64,000 bases of DNA from Mactra quadrangularis. Its lineage: Eukaryota; Mollusca; Bivalvia; Venerida; Mactridae. Within the stretch, counting starts at the first letter, position 1. Every line of letters begins with the position of its first letter. Positions 43,366 to 54,202 of this stretch are shown here, piece after piece. The translations under genes were made by a program, and so were the position numbers. Location: the NCBI GenBank assembly GCA_025267735.1, contig CM046298.1, positions 62,001-126,000 of the forward strand, read 5' to 3'. Under the pieces are notes generated by a model. That model saw only the letters and a program-made list of their open reading frames with translations. It was not told the origin of the DNA and searched no databases.

Positions 43366-45332
43366 ATATAATATGGCCTTTATTACTTGAATTTAGGTCC
43401 CATGAATAGTCAATCACATTTAATGACTGCCAATATGTATCTTCTACTAGAAAGTTACCTAATTTTAAGGGTGAACCTCTGAATAACTGTCAAGGGATAT
43501 TATGATTTCTCTATTTTTGGCCACTTTAACTCTTTTTGGAGATTGTAGGAGTATGCCAGAGAGAGTTTAATACATTCACATAGAAGAAAAAAAAAGAATA
43601 TGTTAACACATTTCTTCCTATATGATTGATTTTTTATTACTTTCTTTTTCTATTTCTATCACTGTAGAGAAAAGTCTCCAAAAAAGTCTTCCAAATCAAG
43701 AGGTCTGCACTTAAAATTAAGACCCATTCTAGCAATGCATGACATGCATCTCCAAAAAAATATATTATTTTCATATAATATTGTTAAATTCAAAAGTCAT
43801 CAACGCTGAAAATATAAGATTAAATATTTTCTTTGTATATATTAACTATACTATTATTGCCTGGTTCTTTATATAAATATAATGTGATACATTTTACTGT
43901 TGTCTGAAAGTCTAAAAGCTAACCTAATGTTGACGGGTCAATAGTTTTGACCGTTTCCTCCCCATACTTTGATGTCACACTATGCTACTTGAACTGTTAC
44001 TAAACTGATAAAAGGGGAAGCAACTGCTTAGGGATTCTTTTGGATAGTTTGATGGTTTAATTAAGAAAGATTAATTTATAATATATCTGCAAAACTATAA
44101 ACTAACTATCTTACCAGGTAATGAAAAAATTATATTCCATGTGTGATTCTACAACATTCAAGCAGTTGTCCCTGAATGCCAGGATAGGGTTTTGAATTGT
44201 TGCCCTTGACTTACATCTTAGTGCAACAGTTCAAAGTAAAATCCCCTCTGCCACAGGCCAACAGTTTGACTGTTCCCATATCACATAATATAACTGTATT
44301 ATCTACAATATAATTTATACCATTGTAAGATATTTTATAGTAGGATGCCAAGTGTTTTCCGAGCTTATGGTCAATAAGAAAGCATACCACCATGTTAACT
44401 GACCTTTAACCCCTAATTTATGTGTGACCTTGACCCTTTTATGTGGACAGTCAACATGTTGGAAAAAGAAAAAAATGTTACTACAGTACAATGCCATTTT
44501 GGTTCTACAATATTTGTTATTGTAGACGTTTGTCAGCAATTTCCTATTTTCAATGTTTTTTTAGGTGGGTGGGGTAATTTAACTTTGGCAACATGTTTTT
44601 TTTTCAAAATGTAAGAATAAGTAACATGTTAAAACTTTCAAATGAAATGTAATTTTCCATTTACCATAAGGAATTTGTATGTTATATAATTCATGGTACA
44701 TTTTAAGTGATATATATTGTGGTAGCTGAAATATTTATATTATGACATGTTTTCCTTGTATAGAGCTTTAGTTAACATTTTAGATGATCATAGCGAAAAA
44801 AGGAGCACGGTGACCTTTCAATTTCTTTTAATAAAAAACTTACTCTATGTATTTCCTTTCATAAAATGTATTATTACAATTCTTCATTAGTATGCAACAT
44901 TAAAAAAATGTGATTTTATGAAATAGCATGTAATTTAAATGAGGGTATATGGAAAAAGCCTATTCTGTACATGCATACATAAAAAACTGTTATTTTTAGA
45001 ATAAATAGCATCGAAGACTGCTATTAAAGTGTCTAAAATGAATTTTACATATCTCTGTTTAGTGACTTTAGCATTAAAAATTCACAGTAGTTGTTTTTAA
45101 TAGTAAAATTAGAGTTTTTTAATCCCTACCCCTAAAATCTTATAGGTAATAATGTCCATTTTCCATTTCGGGGGTGGTATCTTTCATGACCATTTTCTGC
45201 AAAATAAAGCACGGTGACCCCCACTTTTTTTTGTTAATTATTTACTGTTATTTAATTTTCTTTCAGAAAATATACAATTTAGAGTCCTCATTATATTTCT
45301 TAATTTCACACGAAACGCTTGTACATCCTTAA

Positions 45333-46180
45333 CTGGTTTTGATACAGCAGCTGAATAAGAATTATTCTTGGAACTTTCTACAAGCTTGCGTGCATCAGGA
45401 AAAGACAAACTTTGTGTATATTTAACACGGAGAACTTCTTTTTCTGTCTTCCAGACTAAGCAGGAACGAGAGGTTGCAAAATGATTACCCCCACAGTTTG
45501 AACATTTGACTTCATTAGAACAGTTTTCAAGCGGACCAGCATGAGAAGTACTACATTTACGGCATATATTCTCTCTAGTGCATTTAGTTTCATGATGTCC
45601 ATATTTAAAGCATTTGTAACACTGCATCGGGTTTGGTATGTACATCTCAACGCGAACGTTGAGATACCCAACTCGAAGAGTGGATGGAAGAATGGGGGTA
45701 TCAAATGTTAAAATGTATGTGTGAGTGGGAACACGTTTACCGTCTCTGGTGGATAGAATACGTTTGGCATTTGAAACACATTGAGAGCTTAGCTCTTTTA
45801 CTATGTCTGCCTCTGACATTTCTGCAAGGTCAGGGCAGCGAATGACTCCTTTGGATGAATTGAGGGTATTGTGTGCAGTGCAAAAAGATTTAATGTTAAA
45901 AAAAGATCTTAATTTAAGCAAATTATCTGATTGTTGTTTTCTTTGGACCTCGATCAGGAGTTCTCCTGAGGAGATCACGGAGCTTCCTGACCGATTTTGG
46001 AGTTCCTATGAGTGCAGAAATTGACTTTTCAATGACAAACGGGTTCAACTGTGCTAATTTTTCATCTCCCAACGCTTCTACTACCAGAAAGCGTGGAAAA
46101 GATGATTGACTTGATTGTTCATTTGAAATGTTGGGTGATTCGTCAGACTTACGTTTTTTAGAAGAGGTTAAAGGATCCAT
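45333..46180 (-). pseudogene. Host LINE 1 ORF1, N-terminal three quarters
   Basis: Minus strand from ATG 46180 (MDPLTSSKKRKSDESPN). A short insertion near 45967 shifts the frame after SVRKLRD. The second open part (from 45978) has the globular region and all three CCHC knuckles (CYKCFKYGHHETKC, CRKCSTSHAGPLENC, CSNCGGNHFATSRSC) up to AAVSKPVK, where the TTAA transposon begins. The rest continues at 40570. Confidence 0.93.
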
Positions 46181-46724
46181 GGTTGAGATAATAATGATTC
46201 ATCTCTCAGGTTCCCCAGCCACCTCGGACTCCAACAAGGGGAAGCGCAATGGAGGCGGGTATCCAGCCTCCGCACCACAAGGATACATGATAGATATACT
46301 TGCATGTAATTGCAAATGATTACAATCAACACAATTGGCCCATGAGCCACCGCCTTCTTGAATAGGTGTTTTGAACATATTAAAAGAAAGTACTTTAAAT
46401 TCAGTAAGCACACACAGACCGTAATGGAGTACACTTATGTTTTTTTCAAATTGTGAGTATGCTAGTAATGTTAATAATTTTGAGATAGTGCACTTTAAAG
46501 GAGTTCGTGAACTTACAAGAATGAAATGGCTTTTGCAAGTATGCAACTATTCAAGGGCAAGGCATGACCAGCCGATTGACCAAGTCGGGCCCACTTGGAC
46601 ACCCGTCTACCCTGAATCAGAGGCCAAAGCAGTGTGTTGGAAAGACTGGAGATCCCTGGGTCTCCCTCAACTACCAGGACCCTCCTTTCCCGGTTACGGG
46701 ACGCTGCCCACGGCAAACAGGCAG

Positions 46725-46828
46725 TTTTGGTGTTGGCCATATGCCCAACATGCAGGCACAAAAAGTACCTACATAATGGGCACATGTTACTCCTCCTCAC
46801 CACGAAGAGGTCCCAAAAAGAGAGGAGG
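46725..46828 (-). ncRNA. Candidate HDV-like ribozyme, internal unit of host LINE 1
   Basis: The same 104-nt fold as at 32941. P1 CCTCCTC/GAGGAGG, P3 ACC/GGT with loop TCTTCGT (U1 and G6 kept), P4 hairpin with several changed pairs, joining strand GCCAA and P2 CCAAAA are all conserved. Confidence 0.45.
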
Positions 46829-47310
46829 GAAGTGCAATGGAGGCGGGTATCCAGCCTCCGCACCACAAGGATACATGAGAGATATACTTGCATGTAATTG
46901 CAAATGATTACAATCAACACAATTGGCCCATGAGTCACCGCCTTCTTGAATAGGTGTTTTTAACATATTAAAAGAAAGTACTTTAAATTCAGTAAGCAAA
47001 CACAGACCGTAATGGAGTACACTTATGTTTTTTCAAATTGTGAGTATGCTAGTAATGTTAATAATTTTGAAATAGTGCACATAAAGGAGTACGTGAACTT
47101 ACATGAATGAAATGGCTTTTGCAAGTATGCAACTATTCAAGGGCAAGTCATGACCAGCCGATTGACCAAGTCGGGCCTACTTGGACACCCGTCTACCCTG
47201 AATCAAAGGCCAAAGCAGTGTGTTGGGAAGACTGGAGATCCCTGGGTCTCCCTCAACTACCAGGATCCTCCTTTCCCGGTTACGGGACGCTGCCCACGGC
47301 AAACGGGCAG

Positions 47311-47414
47311 TTTTGGTGTTGGCCATATGCCCATCATGCAGGCACAAAAAGCACCTACATAATGGGCACATGTTACTCCTCCTCACTACGAAGAGGTCCC
47401 AAAAAGAGAGGAGG
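47311..47414 (-). ncRNA. Candidate HDV-like ribozyme, outer unit of host LINE 1
   Basis: The same 104-nt fold. The P4 tip has GGTGC-TTTTT-GTGCC in place of the GGTGCAA-G-TTGCACC of the intact LINE, keeping base pairing through G-U pairs. P3 is weakened to ACC/AGT. Confidence 0.45.
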
Positions 47415-47490
47415 AATGGTGTTGGTGTGCCGTAAAACCCAAACAAACAAGAATTGATGGTATCATTGATTGCTTTCGGCGCGATATGAC
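47415..47490 (+). repeat. Permuted LINE 3' end fragment
   Basis: 47422-47451 is the last part of a LINE 3' end (GTGTTGGTGTGCCGTAAAAC then CAAACAAAC). It is followed at about 47452-47490 by sequence that normally precedes it (GAATTGATGGTATCATTGAT, then TTTCGGCGCGATATGAC). The order is reversed compared with all other copies. Confidence 0.75.
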
Positions 47491-47603
47491 GTCAAGAGCC
47501 CCAGAAGCCTGCCGCTGATGTATCACAAGCAAAAAAGGCGTATGGACAAAAAAGGGAGCGCGTTTTTTGTTTTTTTTTGCAGTCATGGTAGAAATCTCGG
47601 TCC

Positions 47604-48130
47604 TGGCTGGTGTTTGATGAGCCAGCTAATGTCATGTATTGTTCTACATGAAGAGCGATTGGTGTACCTGAAAACGAGACTTTTTTCGTTAAAGGCACCA
47701 ATTCCTTTCGTTTACATGGTATCAAAATTCATGAAAGTAGTGCTGTCATGTTAATGCTTCACAAAAGTTGGCTGCTAAAAGCATTCCCATCATTCAAAGT
47801 GTCGGTGCCAAGTGTCTGCAGCAACTTAAAAAGGCAGAAAATGACAGGCTGTTGATACTGATGAGAAATGCACACGCTGTAGCAAAACATAATCTTAGTT
47901 TAAAATCATGAGTTGTTGTGTAAGCTGGACAAAGCGAAAGGTCTTGATGTTGGCACCACATACCTTAATGATAAAGCAGCACCAATGTTTACCGAATCCA
48001 TTGCACATTGCACATACCATACGTGCAGGACTCATTCAAGAGATTAACAGTTGTGATTATTGTAGTTTCACAATTGACGGTTCCACCGACTTTACAGGGG
48101 ATGATATGAAAACTGATACAGATGATTAAA
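47604..48130 (+). pseudogene. hAT-type / ZNF862-like transposase-derived pseudogene
   Basis: The + strand reads WLVFDEPANVMYCST-stop-RAIGV, where a TGA replaces the second Cys of a TTF/BED-like zinc finger. It continues FVKGTNSFRLHGIKIHESSA, then (frameshifted) LLILMRNAHAVAKHNLSLKS, ELLCKLDKAKGLDVGTTYLN and FTIDGSTDFTGDDM. This order (W-x-x-F/Y-D-E...M-Y-C...F-V-K-G...H, then a start of the DDE domain around DGSTD) is that of hAT-related proteins such as ZNF862 or KIAA1586. Two stops and two frameshifts show it is dead. The C-terminal dimerisation region is absent. Confidence 0.6.
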
Positions 48131-49538
48131 AGCATAAATTTAAAAAATGAATCTTTTATTTTTCGGGCAAGTTGAAATTCCATGTTGTCTGCCCGAATGG
48201 GCAAGTCCTAAAAAAATTATCGTAAAGGCTGAATCAAAACTATATCTCTAGCGTAAGAATATTCGCTGCTATGTTGTGCGTCTCAGTAGGGATAATTATG
48301 TCATCTTATGTAAAAGAATGGTATCAACAATTCAGCCACGACCTGTCGTTTGTGCCAGTTGTCAGTAGAGACGTTACATCGTCTTATGTAATGAATGGTT
48401 CTATAGGAAAAGTTAAATGATAACAGTTGATGACTTTGAATGATTTCTGAATAAAAATCTATTTTACATACAGATAAAGTAGAATAAATGTGCATGAATG
48501 ATAACTTTCAAGCGGCAGTTATTGAATTGTTTTAAGAATGACCCCTTTGACTTGTGTTGATTGTGTGAACAAAAATCAAAAGTGTGTACGTGTATTTATA
48601 ATTCGATTGTGTGAAGTGTTTTGAATCGAAACAGTGCTGTTCTACATATCAAACTAATATTACTGAACCGTTCTTTGTGTGCAAATGTTGTTGGAGCCGG
48701 ACATCTAATTTCACTTTTCAACCCCGAACAAATTCAGTGCCTTCAGCGCTTTGATTTATAAATAAGGTCAACCATTCAACAAATTGTAGCTACTGTTCCA
48801 CCAGAAAATTTAATGTTACATTACATCTATAGTTGTTGTAGTCCATCAAAAGTCAAATATAAGACTTTATAGAAAAAAGTTAGCAGGTAACAAGATGTAG
48901 TTTATCAAGTGATCAAATATTTCACATGTACTTTCTTTCGTTTATAAAAAGACAGGCGAGTCATACATACGTAGCTACATTACAACGACCAATCTACAAA
49001 CTTGGACAAAAATTAAACTAACCATGCAGTGTGTAATACTCTGGACGTCCCCAGCATAAAAATGTTTTACCGCCCGATCTAACTCTTTAAAATTGTCAAT
49101 ATTATCACGTGAAATCATGTAGTTGTAAAAAATAGATTTAAATCTCTTGGAAGAGAAGCCGAATAAACAACCGAGTTAAATGATGGCAAGCTGTTTTCAA
49201 TGTCTTCAACTTGTGGAATTAAAATATTTTCTGGCAAATGTCTGACTGAAATGTCAGAAATAATATCAGCTTTTTTTCTAATTAGCGTCTGAATTCAGAT
49301 CGGAGGCTAACTTTTTTAACACTATTAACCGAGAGGCGTTCAAACTTTAGCGGATTGACATGTTTGATGTATCTGACATCGTCAGGGTAAACAAACTTGT
49401 TATTTGAATGTGCTGCAATTAGTAAATTATGCACATAGTTGCATTTTCTTTTTCTTCTAAGGATACAGAAATAGTCAAACTTTGATCAAAAACTGAAAAG
49501 GCTTGTAATTGTGCGTAACTCATAATCTATTCAAGCTA
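48131..49538. other. Unassigned DNA
   Basis: No supported gene. Minus-strand 49290-49110 reads protein-like for about 50 codons (includes SDISVRHLPENILIPQVEDI) but ends in a stop and is not recognised. 49398-49475 resembles 50728-50812 (see findings). Confidence 0.35.
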
Positions 49539-50708
49539 CAGTCAATTCGCATTATCTCGACTACTCTTGTGTCGATATTTCGTTGTCTCGATTGAAAATC
49601 AAAAGTCCCGATTTTTTCCTTCTTTATCTATATGAAAAAATCATGTTTGACTCGATCTTTTTTTCTCGACTTTTTCGCTCTCTCGACTATAAATTTGAGT
49701 CCCAAATTGTTTTTTGCTGTAAAATTATAATGTTTAAGTCGACTAGACAAAGATATTATCGGCGATCCGTTGAGGTGCGAAAAATAGCACACGCCCATTG
49801 TTTATCGATTAGCGACTGTATAGATAATCTGTTTAAAAGAACGTGTCAAGATTGAATTAACATGTCATTTAAATATACAAACTAATTGACATGACTAAAT
49901 GAAACCATTGTTAAATAAGTCGAGTGTTAATTGACAGATGTCAAAATTGAGTATAATTTTTTCGTTCTAGTGTATAAATTATTCTTGATTTTAAAAATAA
50001 AAAACAAATATTTTTTGTTATTTCTATTATTTTATTTCGTCATTTAAGTTGATATAAATGTACGTCATCTTCTTTTCATGATAATTTAATCACTCGACAG
50101 ACCTGTTGGACCACTGTTATGGATTGATAATAGAAAGACACACATTTAAAGATATGCTGACATTCTTGTAGTTCAAGTCTATATTTTTTCGTGACGTAAT
50201 AGTCAACTTCTCTTCACACACACAACTGGATAATATCAGCAACTACTCAAAATATCAAAGAGAAGCCGACATGCTGGGGTTGTACGAAATAGTATATGAC
50301 GTCAAACACATACACACACATTTTTTCTGACTGACTTCAAATATTCAGAAGATATACGTTTGGTTAGTCATTACATCGAGAAACAGTCTGTGAAATACAA
50401 ATGTAGTAGAAACCGAAAGTAGATTTTCGGAAAATACGCGATTTTGTTCAATAACTTGTCGAGAGGGAACTGTGCCAGCGGGAAAAGTGTCACAAAACCT
50501 TTAGAGTACAAGTTAATGGTAAAACTCTATTCACAGCTGCAGTAAAGCGATTATTCTAAACTTTACTCTCTGAACAGGTAAAACTGCTACTGAAGACATC
50601 GAAATTACCTCCCTTAGAAAATTTCATTTATATTGTTTGTCTCGATTTTTCGTTATCTCGACTATTTTTCGACGGTCCCTACTAAGTCGAGATAACGAGA
50701 GTTGACTG
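49539..50708. mobile_element. pogo/Tigger-type non-autonomous DNA transposon, 1170 bp
   Basis: Flanked by TA (49537-49538 and 50709-50710). The left end is CAGTCAATTCGCATTATCTC and the right end, reverse-complemented, is CAGTCAACTCTCGTTATCTC; both continue with GACT and further inner copies of (T/G)TCTCGA(T/C)T. CAGT(C/T)-type termini with TCTCGA repeats and a TA duplication are characteristic of pogo/Tigger elements of the Tc1-mariner superfamily. The longest internal frame is 90 codons with no transposase motif. Confidence 0.8.
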
Positions 50709-50710
50709 TA

Positions 50711-51108
50711 TATTGATAAAATTTAGTATGTGAATATGTTGCAATGATTAAATTATGCTTATCATTGACTTATCTTTTTCTGTTCAAAATTCTGGTAGTT
50801 ACGGATACAGAGCCGAGGCCGTTTATTTTCAGTGTTGGGGCATGCTCTGGTTGTGATATATGTTGTTCTACATTGAATGTAGTTTTCGAAATGGGGCATT
50901 AAAGTTGTATCCTCGCAAGGCTATGTGAAATTCAAGATGGCGTCCAAGATGGCCGCTAAATTATTTGGAAAAGCTTCTCTGTGATGTTTTGTTTCTAAAT
51001 TATTCAATATTCAATGTAGACATCCTGAAACTACGTCATTTCATTGGCATAAGAATTTAAATGAATTAACAGTCTAAAAATTTTTAAAAAATTAGGCTTT
51101 TTGAAAAT
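50711..51108. other. Unassigned flank
   Basis: No gene. Contains CAAGATGGCGTCCAAGATGG near 50935, a short repeat of the AAGATGGC kind. Confidence 0.35.
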
Positions 51109-51229
51109 TACCAAAATATGTTTGTTTGTTTGTTTGTTTGTGTTTTACGGCGCACCAACACAAAAAGGTCATATCGCGCCGACAGCTATTAATGATACTA
51201 ATAATTCAAACTATATAAATGATGTAAAA

Positions 51230-54181
51230 CTATATCTTATTATAAACATTTATCTCTTTCAAAAAGTTAAGTATAGCATATGATGGTACAGACTCAAAAA
51301 GTTCTTTAAGTGAGTTTACTTTAAAATGTTTGTCACGAATGTATTTTAGATCCTGACAGTCAAGGAGAACGTGTTTTACATTGAAATGCTCGTCACATGG
51401 TATGCATTTAGGTGCTTCTTCTCTTTTGAGAAGGTATGAATGTGTTAATCTAGTATGACCAATTCTACATCGCGAAATTACTATTTGATCTCTGCGATTA
51501 GAATATATAATTGACGAAGATGAATTAAGGGTTGGCTTTATGTCACGTAATTTATTAAAAAGTGCACTGTTCCACAACGTTTGCCATTTTGATTTAATTA
51601 ACGTGTTTATTGAACATTTGAAGTCACTGCTTGGCAATTTGATATTCACTGGTTGAAGGTTTAAGGATTCTTTGGTCAAAATATCAACTTTTTCATTTCC
51701 TCGTATACCAATATGGCTTGGTATCCAGCAGAGTTGTACTGTTTTAGATTTCAAAATTTCATGCAATTTTAATTCGATACTTTTAATAAGAATATTGTTT
51801 GAATTACGATTTTTATGGCCATTAATACAGAGAGAGAATCTGAAAAAATGATATGTATAATATGTATAATAAAGCAAGATCTAATGCTTTGACTTCAGCT
51901 GTAAATATGGATGCCTGGTCAGGCAATCGCATTCTTGCAACAAAAGAATTTCCATATGCAGCGCAACCAACTTTGTTACCATCTTTAGAGCCGTCAGTAA
52001 ATAAATGTGTACAATCTTTATATTTTTCTAAGATGTTAACGAATTCTGATTTATAGGCCTCTGGGCTGGTATTAGATTTACGTAAGTTAGATAAATCAAT
52101 GTTAATGTTTGGTGTGTTGTAGGTCCAAGGAGGGACATTCTCATCAAAGTTCTGTAGAACGGTGGAGGTGTTAATATTAAGCATTTCTAAGTCGTTTTTG
52201 ACGCGCAGGCCAAATGGTTTAATTTCGTTAGGTTTGTTGTCAACTTTATAAATGTAATTTGGTTGAAAAAACAACTTTTCGCGCCGGGTTACTATTGTTA
52301 GAAGATATTCGAGTTGCGTATTGTAATGAAAGCTTTTGTCGACGTAATTTTAATGATGGCTCGTTAGCTTCAACAGAAAGACTTTCAACAGGTGAAGTTT
52401 TAAATGCACCAAGGGCGATACGCAAGCCCTGGTTATGTATTGTATCAAGCATTTGCAAGTACGATTTACGTGCTGATCCATACACAATTGACCCATAATC
52501 TAGTTTTGAACGAACAAGACTTCTGTATAATTTAAGTAATGTTTGAGAATCAGATCCCCAATCAGTATGTGAAAGTACTTTAAGTAGATTTAAAGCTTTG
52601 ATACATTTTGTTTTTAGAGACTTTAAGTGTGGTATAAAAGAGAGTTTTTTATCGAATGTAACGCCTAAAAATTTAGCTTCATTTACAACAGGTATTTTTG
52701 AGCCAGAAATGTAAAGTTCAGGATCATTATGATGCTTTCTTAATCGACAAAAATGTACACATTGTGTTTTTGACTTGAAAAATTTAAAACCATTTTCTGT
52801 TGCCCACTTTTGGATTTTATCCAAGTTTTGTTGTAGTTGGCGTTCGATACTTCGAATATTTTTAGAACGATAACAGATTAAAAAGTCATCTACATATAAT
52901 GAACAATCTGTACCAGGATTTATAACCTTAACAATATTATTAATTTTAAGACCAAAGAGGGTAACTGATAATATACTGCCATGTGGCACGCCTTGTTCTT
53001 GATTGTGGCTATCTGACAATGTTGATCCTAATTTAACTTGAAAACTTCTGTCAGACAGAAAACTAGAAATTAACATTGGTAGTCTACCGTTTAGTCCGGC
53101 GTCTTTTAAATCTTTGAGAATACCATATTTCCAAGTTGTTGGCGTTAATTTTAGAAACATATGACTGCCATGATTAACGTTTAGAAAACTTAAATGTTCT
53201 ACGAGCTTGTGCTCGTAGGATTCTGTAATTGTCTAGATTTGCAGCTGTAGGGCAAATCTGAAATTTCTTTAGTGCTGCTTTTCGTTTCCGATATGATCTT
53301 CTGCACTCATCGTTGAACCATGGTTTTTTAATTTTATTTGAGTTTTTCATTGAAGTTTTAGGAATACACTCATCAGCTATCTTTGATAGAGTGGACGCAA
53401 AGAGATTAGCTTTATCCGAAGAGTTGGAAAAATTCGGGATTGTTAAATCATCGGAACACAATTTGTTAAATTGTTCCCAGTTCGCTTTTGAGAATTTGTA
53501 ATAAGAGCGGTTGTTTACTGGAACAGAGTCGTTTAAAGTTAACAACAATGGAAAGTGGTCACTGCCATATTGTTCGTCAAGCACTGACCAAGTAAAATCC
53601 AAGTATATTGATGGATGTGATAATGTAAGGTCTATACAAGAAAAACTTCCAGAGGCTGGATGTAAGTAAGTTGGTGACTTGTTATTCAAAAGGCATAGTT
53701 GAGCATTATCAATGAACTTTTCTGTAATGCTGCCTTTATTATTCGTAGATGTTCTTCCCCATAATGGATTATGTGCATTAAAATCGCCGAGTAAAAAGAA
53801 TGGTTCTGGGAGTTGTTTAGTCAAATTTTCTAAGTCTTCAACAGTTATAGATAAATTGGGAGGGAGATATAATGAGCATATTGTTATAGGTCTGTGCAAA
53901 GTTACTTCAACGGCTACGGCTTGCAGATTAGTTCGTATCTGAATTTGTCGTTGAGGGATACAGTTTGCAACCGCAATTGTTGAGCCACCAGATGCTCTTA
54001 TTGTGTCTGTGCAAATTTTATTATAAAGCGTATAGTCCTTTATTGATGTTTTATCATTTGTAGATAGGAATGTTTCTTGAAGACAGACAACTTTCGGGGA
54101 GTATTTCGATAATAAGAGAAGTAAATCGTTGTAATTTGATTTAAGACCACGACAATGCCATTGAAGTATAGTTTGACTCAT
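51230..54181 (-). pseudogene. Host LINE 2 ORF2 with internal deletion and frameshifts
   Basis: From ATG 54181 the first 335 codons (53174-54181) are open and contain the endonuclease with LQETF, GDFNAHN and SDHFP; LQWNCRG is altered to LQWHCRG, losing the active-site Asn. After the deletion at about 53145 (corresponding to 35889-36607 of the intact copy), which removes the first half of the RT including motif A, the reading resumes with WKYGILKDL. It continues through QGVPHGSIL and the YVDD box (52890) to about 52270, then RNase H (frameshift near 51830) and the zinc knuckle. It cannot make a working polymerase. Confidence 0.92.
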
Positions 54182-54202
54182 GGTTCAACGAAAAGTAAAA
54201 AC

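Larger units (their letters stand above)
40571..45328. mobile_element. Non-autonomous DNA transposon, 4758 bp, TTAA target duplication
   Basis: It interrupts ORF1 of host LINE 1 between ACCATC and CTGGTTTTG, with TTAA on both sides (40567-40570 and 45329-45332). Terminal inverted repeats are GGATGTCGGAGCGTTTCCTG and, from the right end, GGATGTACAAGCGTTTCGTG (16 of 20 match). TTAA duplications are typical of piggyBac and Kolobok superfamilies; the TIR does not decide between them. No frame exceeds about 75 codons with any recognisable motif, so it needs a transposase from elsewhere. It contains a second element (41609-42510), inverted arms (41392-42745) and a perfect palindrome (43289). Confidence 0.85.
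30661..47414 (-). mobile_element. Host LINE 1: near full-length LINE in three pieces
   Basis: The minus-strand pieces 45333-47414, 38652-40570 and 30661-32940 are consecutive parts of one LINE, split by a TTAA transposon (40571-45328) and by the intact LINE (32941-38638). With one copy of each target duplication and one 5' UTR unit, the pieces add up to about 5695 bp, against 5698 bp in the intact copy. It has a second upstream 5' UTR unit. ORFs are broken by frameshifts. I found no convincing target duplication for this host itself. Confidence 0.9.
46181..47414 (-). promoter_or_regulatory. Host LINE 1 5' UTR made of two tandem units
   Basis: 46241-46828 and 46829-47414 are near-identical direct repeats with a period of about 586-588 bp. 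Each starts (minus strand) with CCTCCTCTCTTTTTGGGACC and ends near GCGCAATGG or GTGCAATGG. The arrangement recalls tandem promoter monomers of rodent L1. It could equally be two overlapping LINE insertions, one truncated to its 5' UTR. Confidence 0.75.

Noticed and set aside
49583..49855. 90-codon frame inside the pogo/Tigger element as a transposase
   Set aside because: No helix-turn-helix or DDE motif; probably chance in a non-autonomous element.
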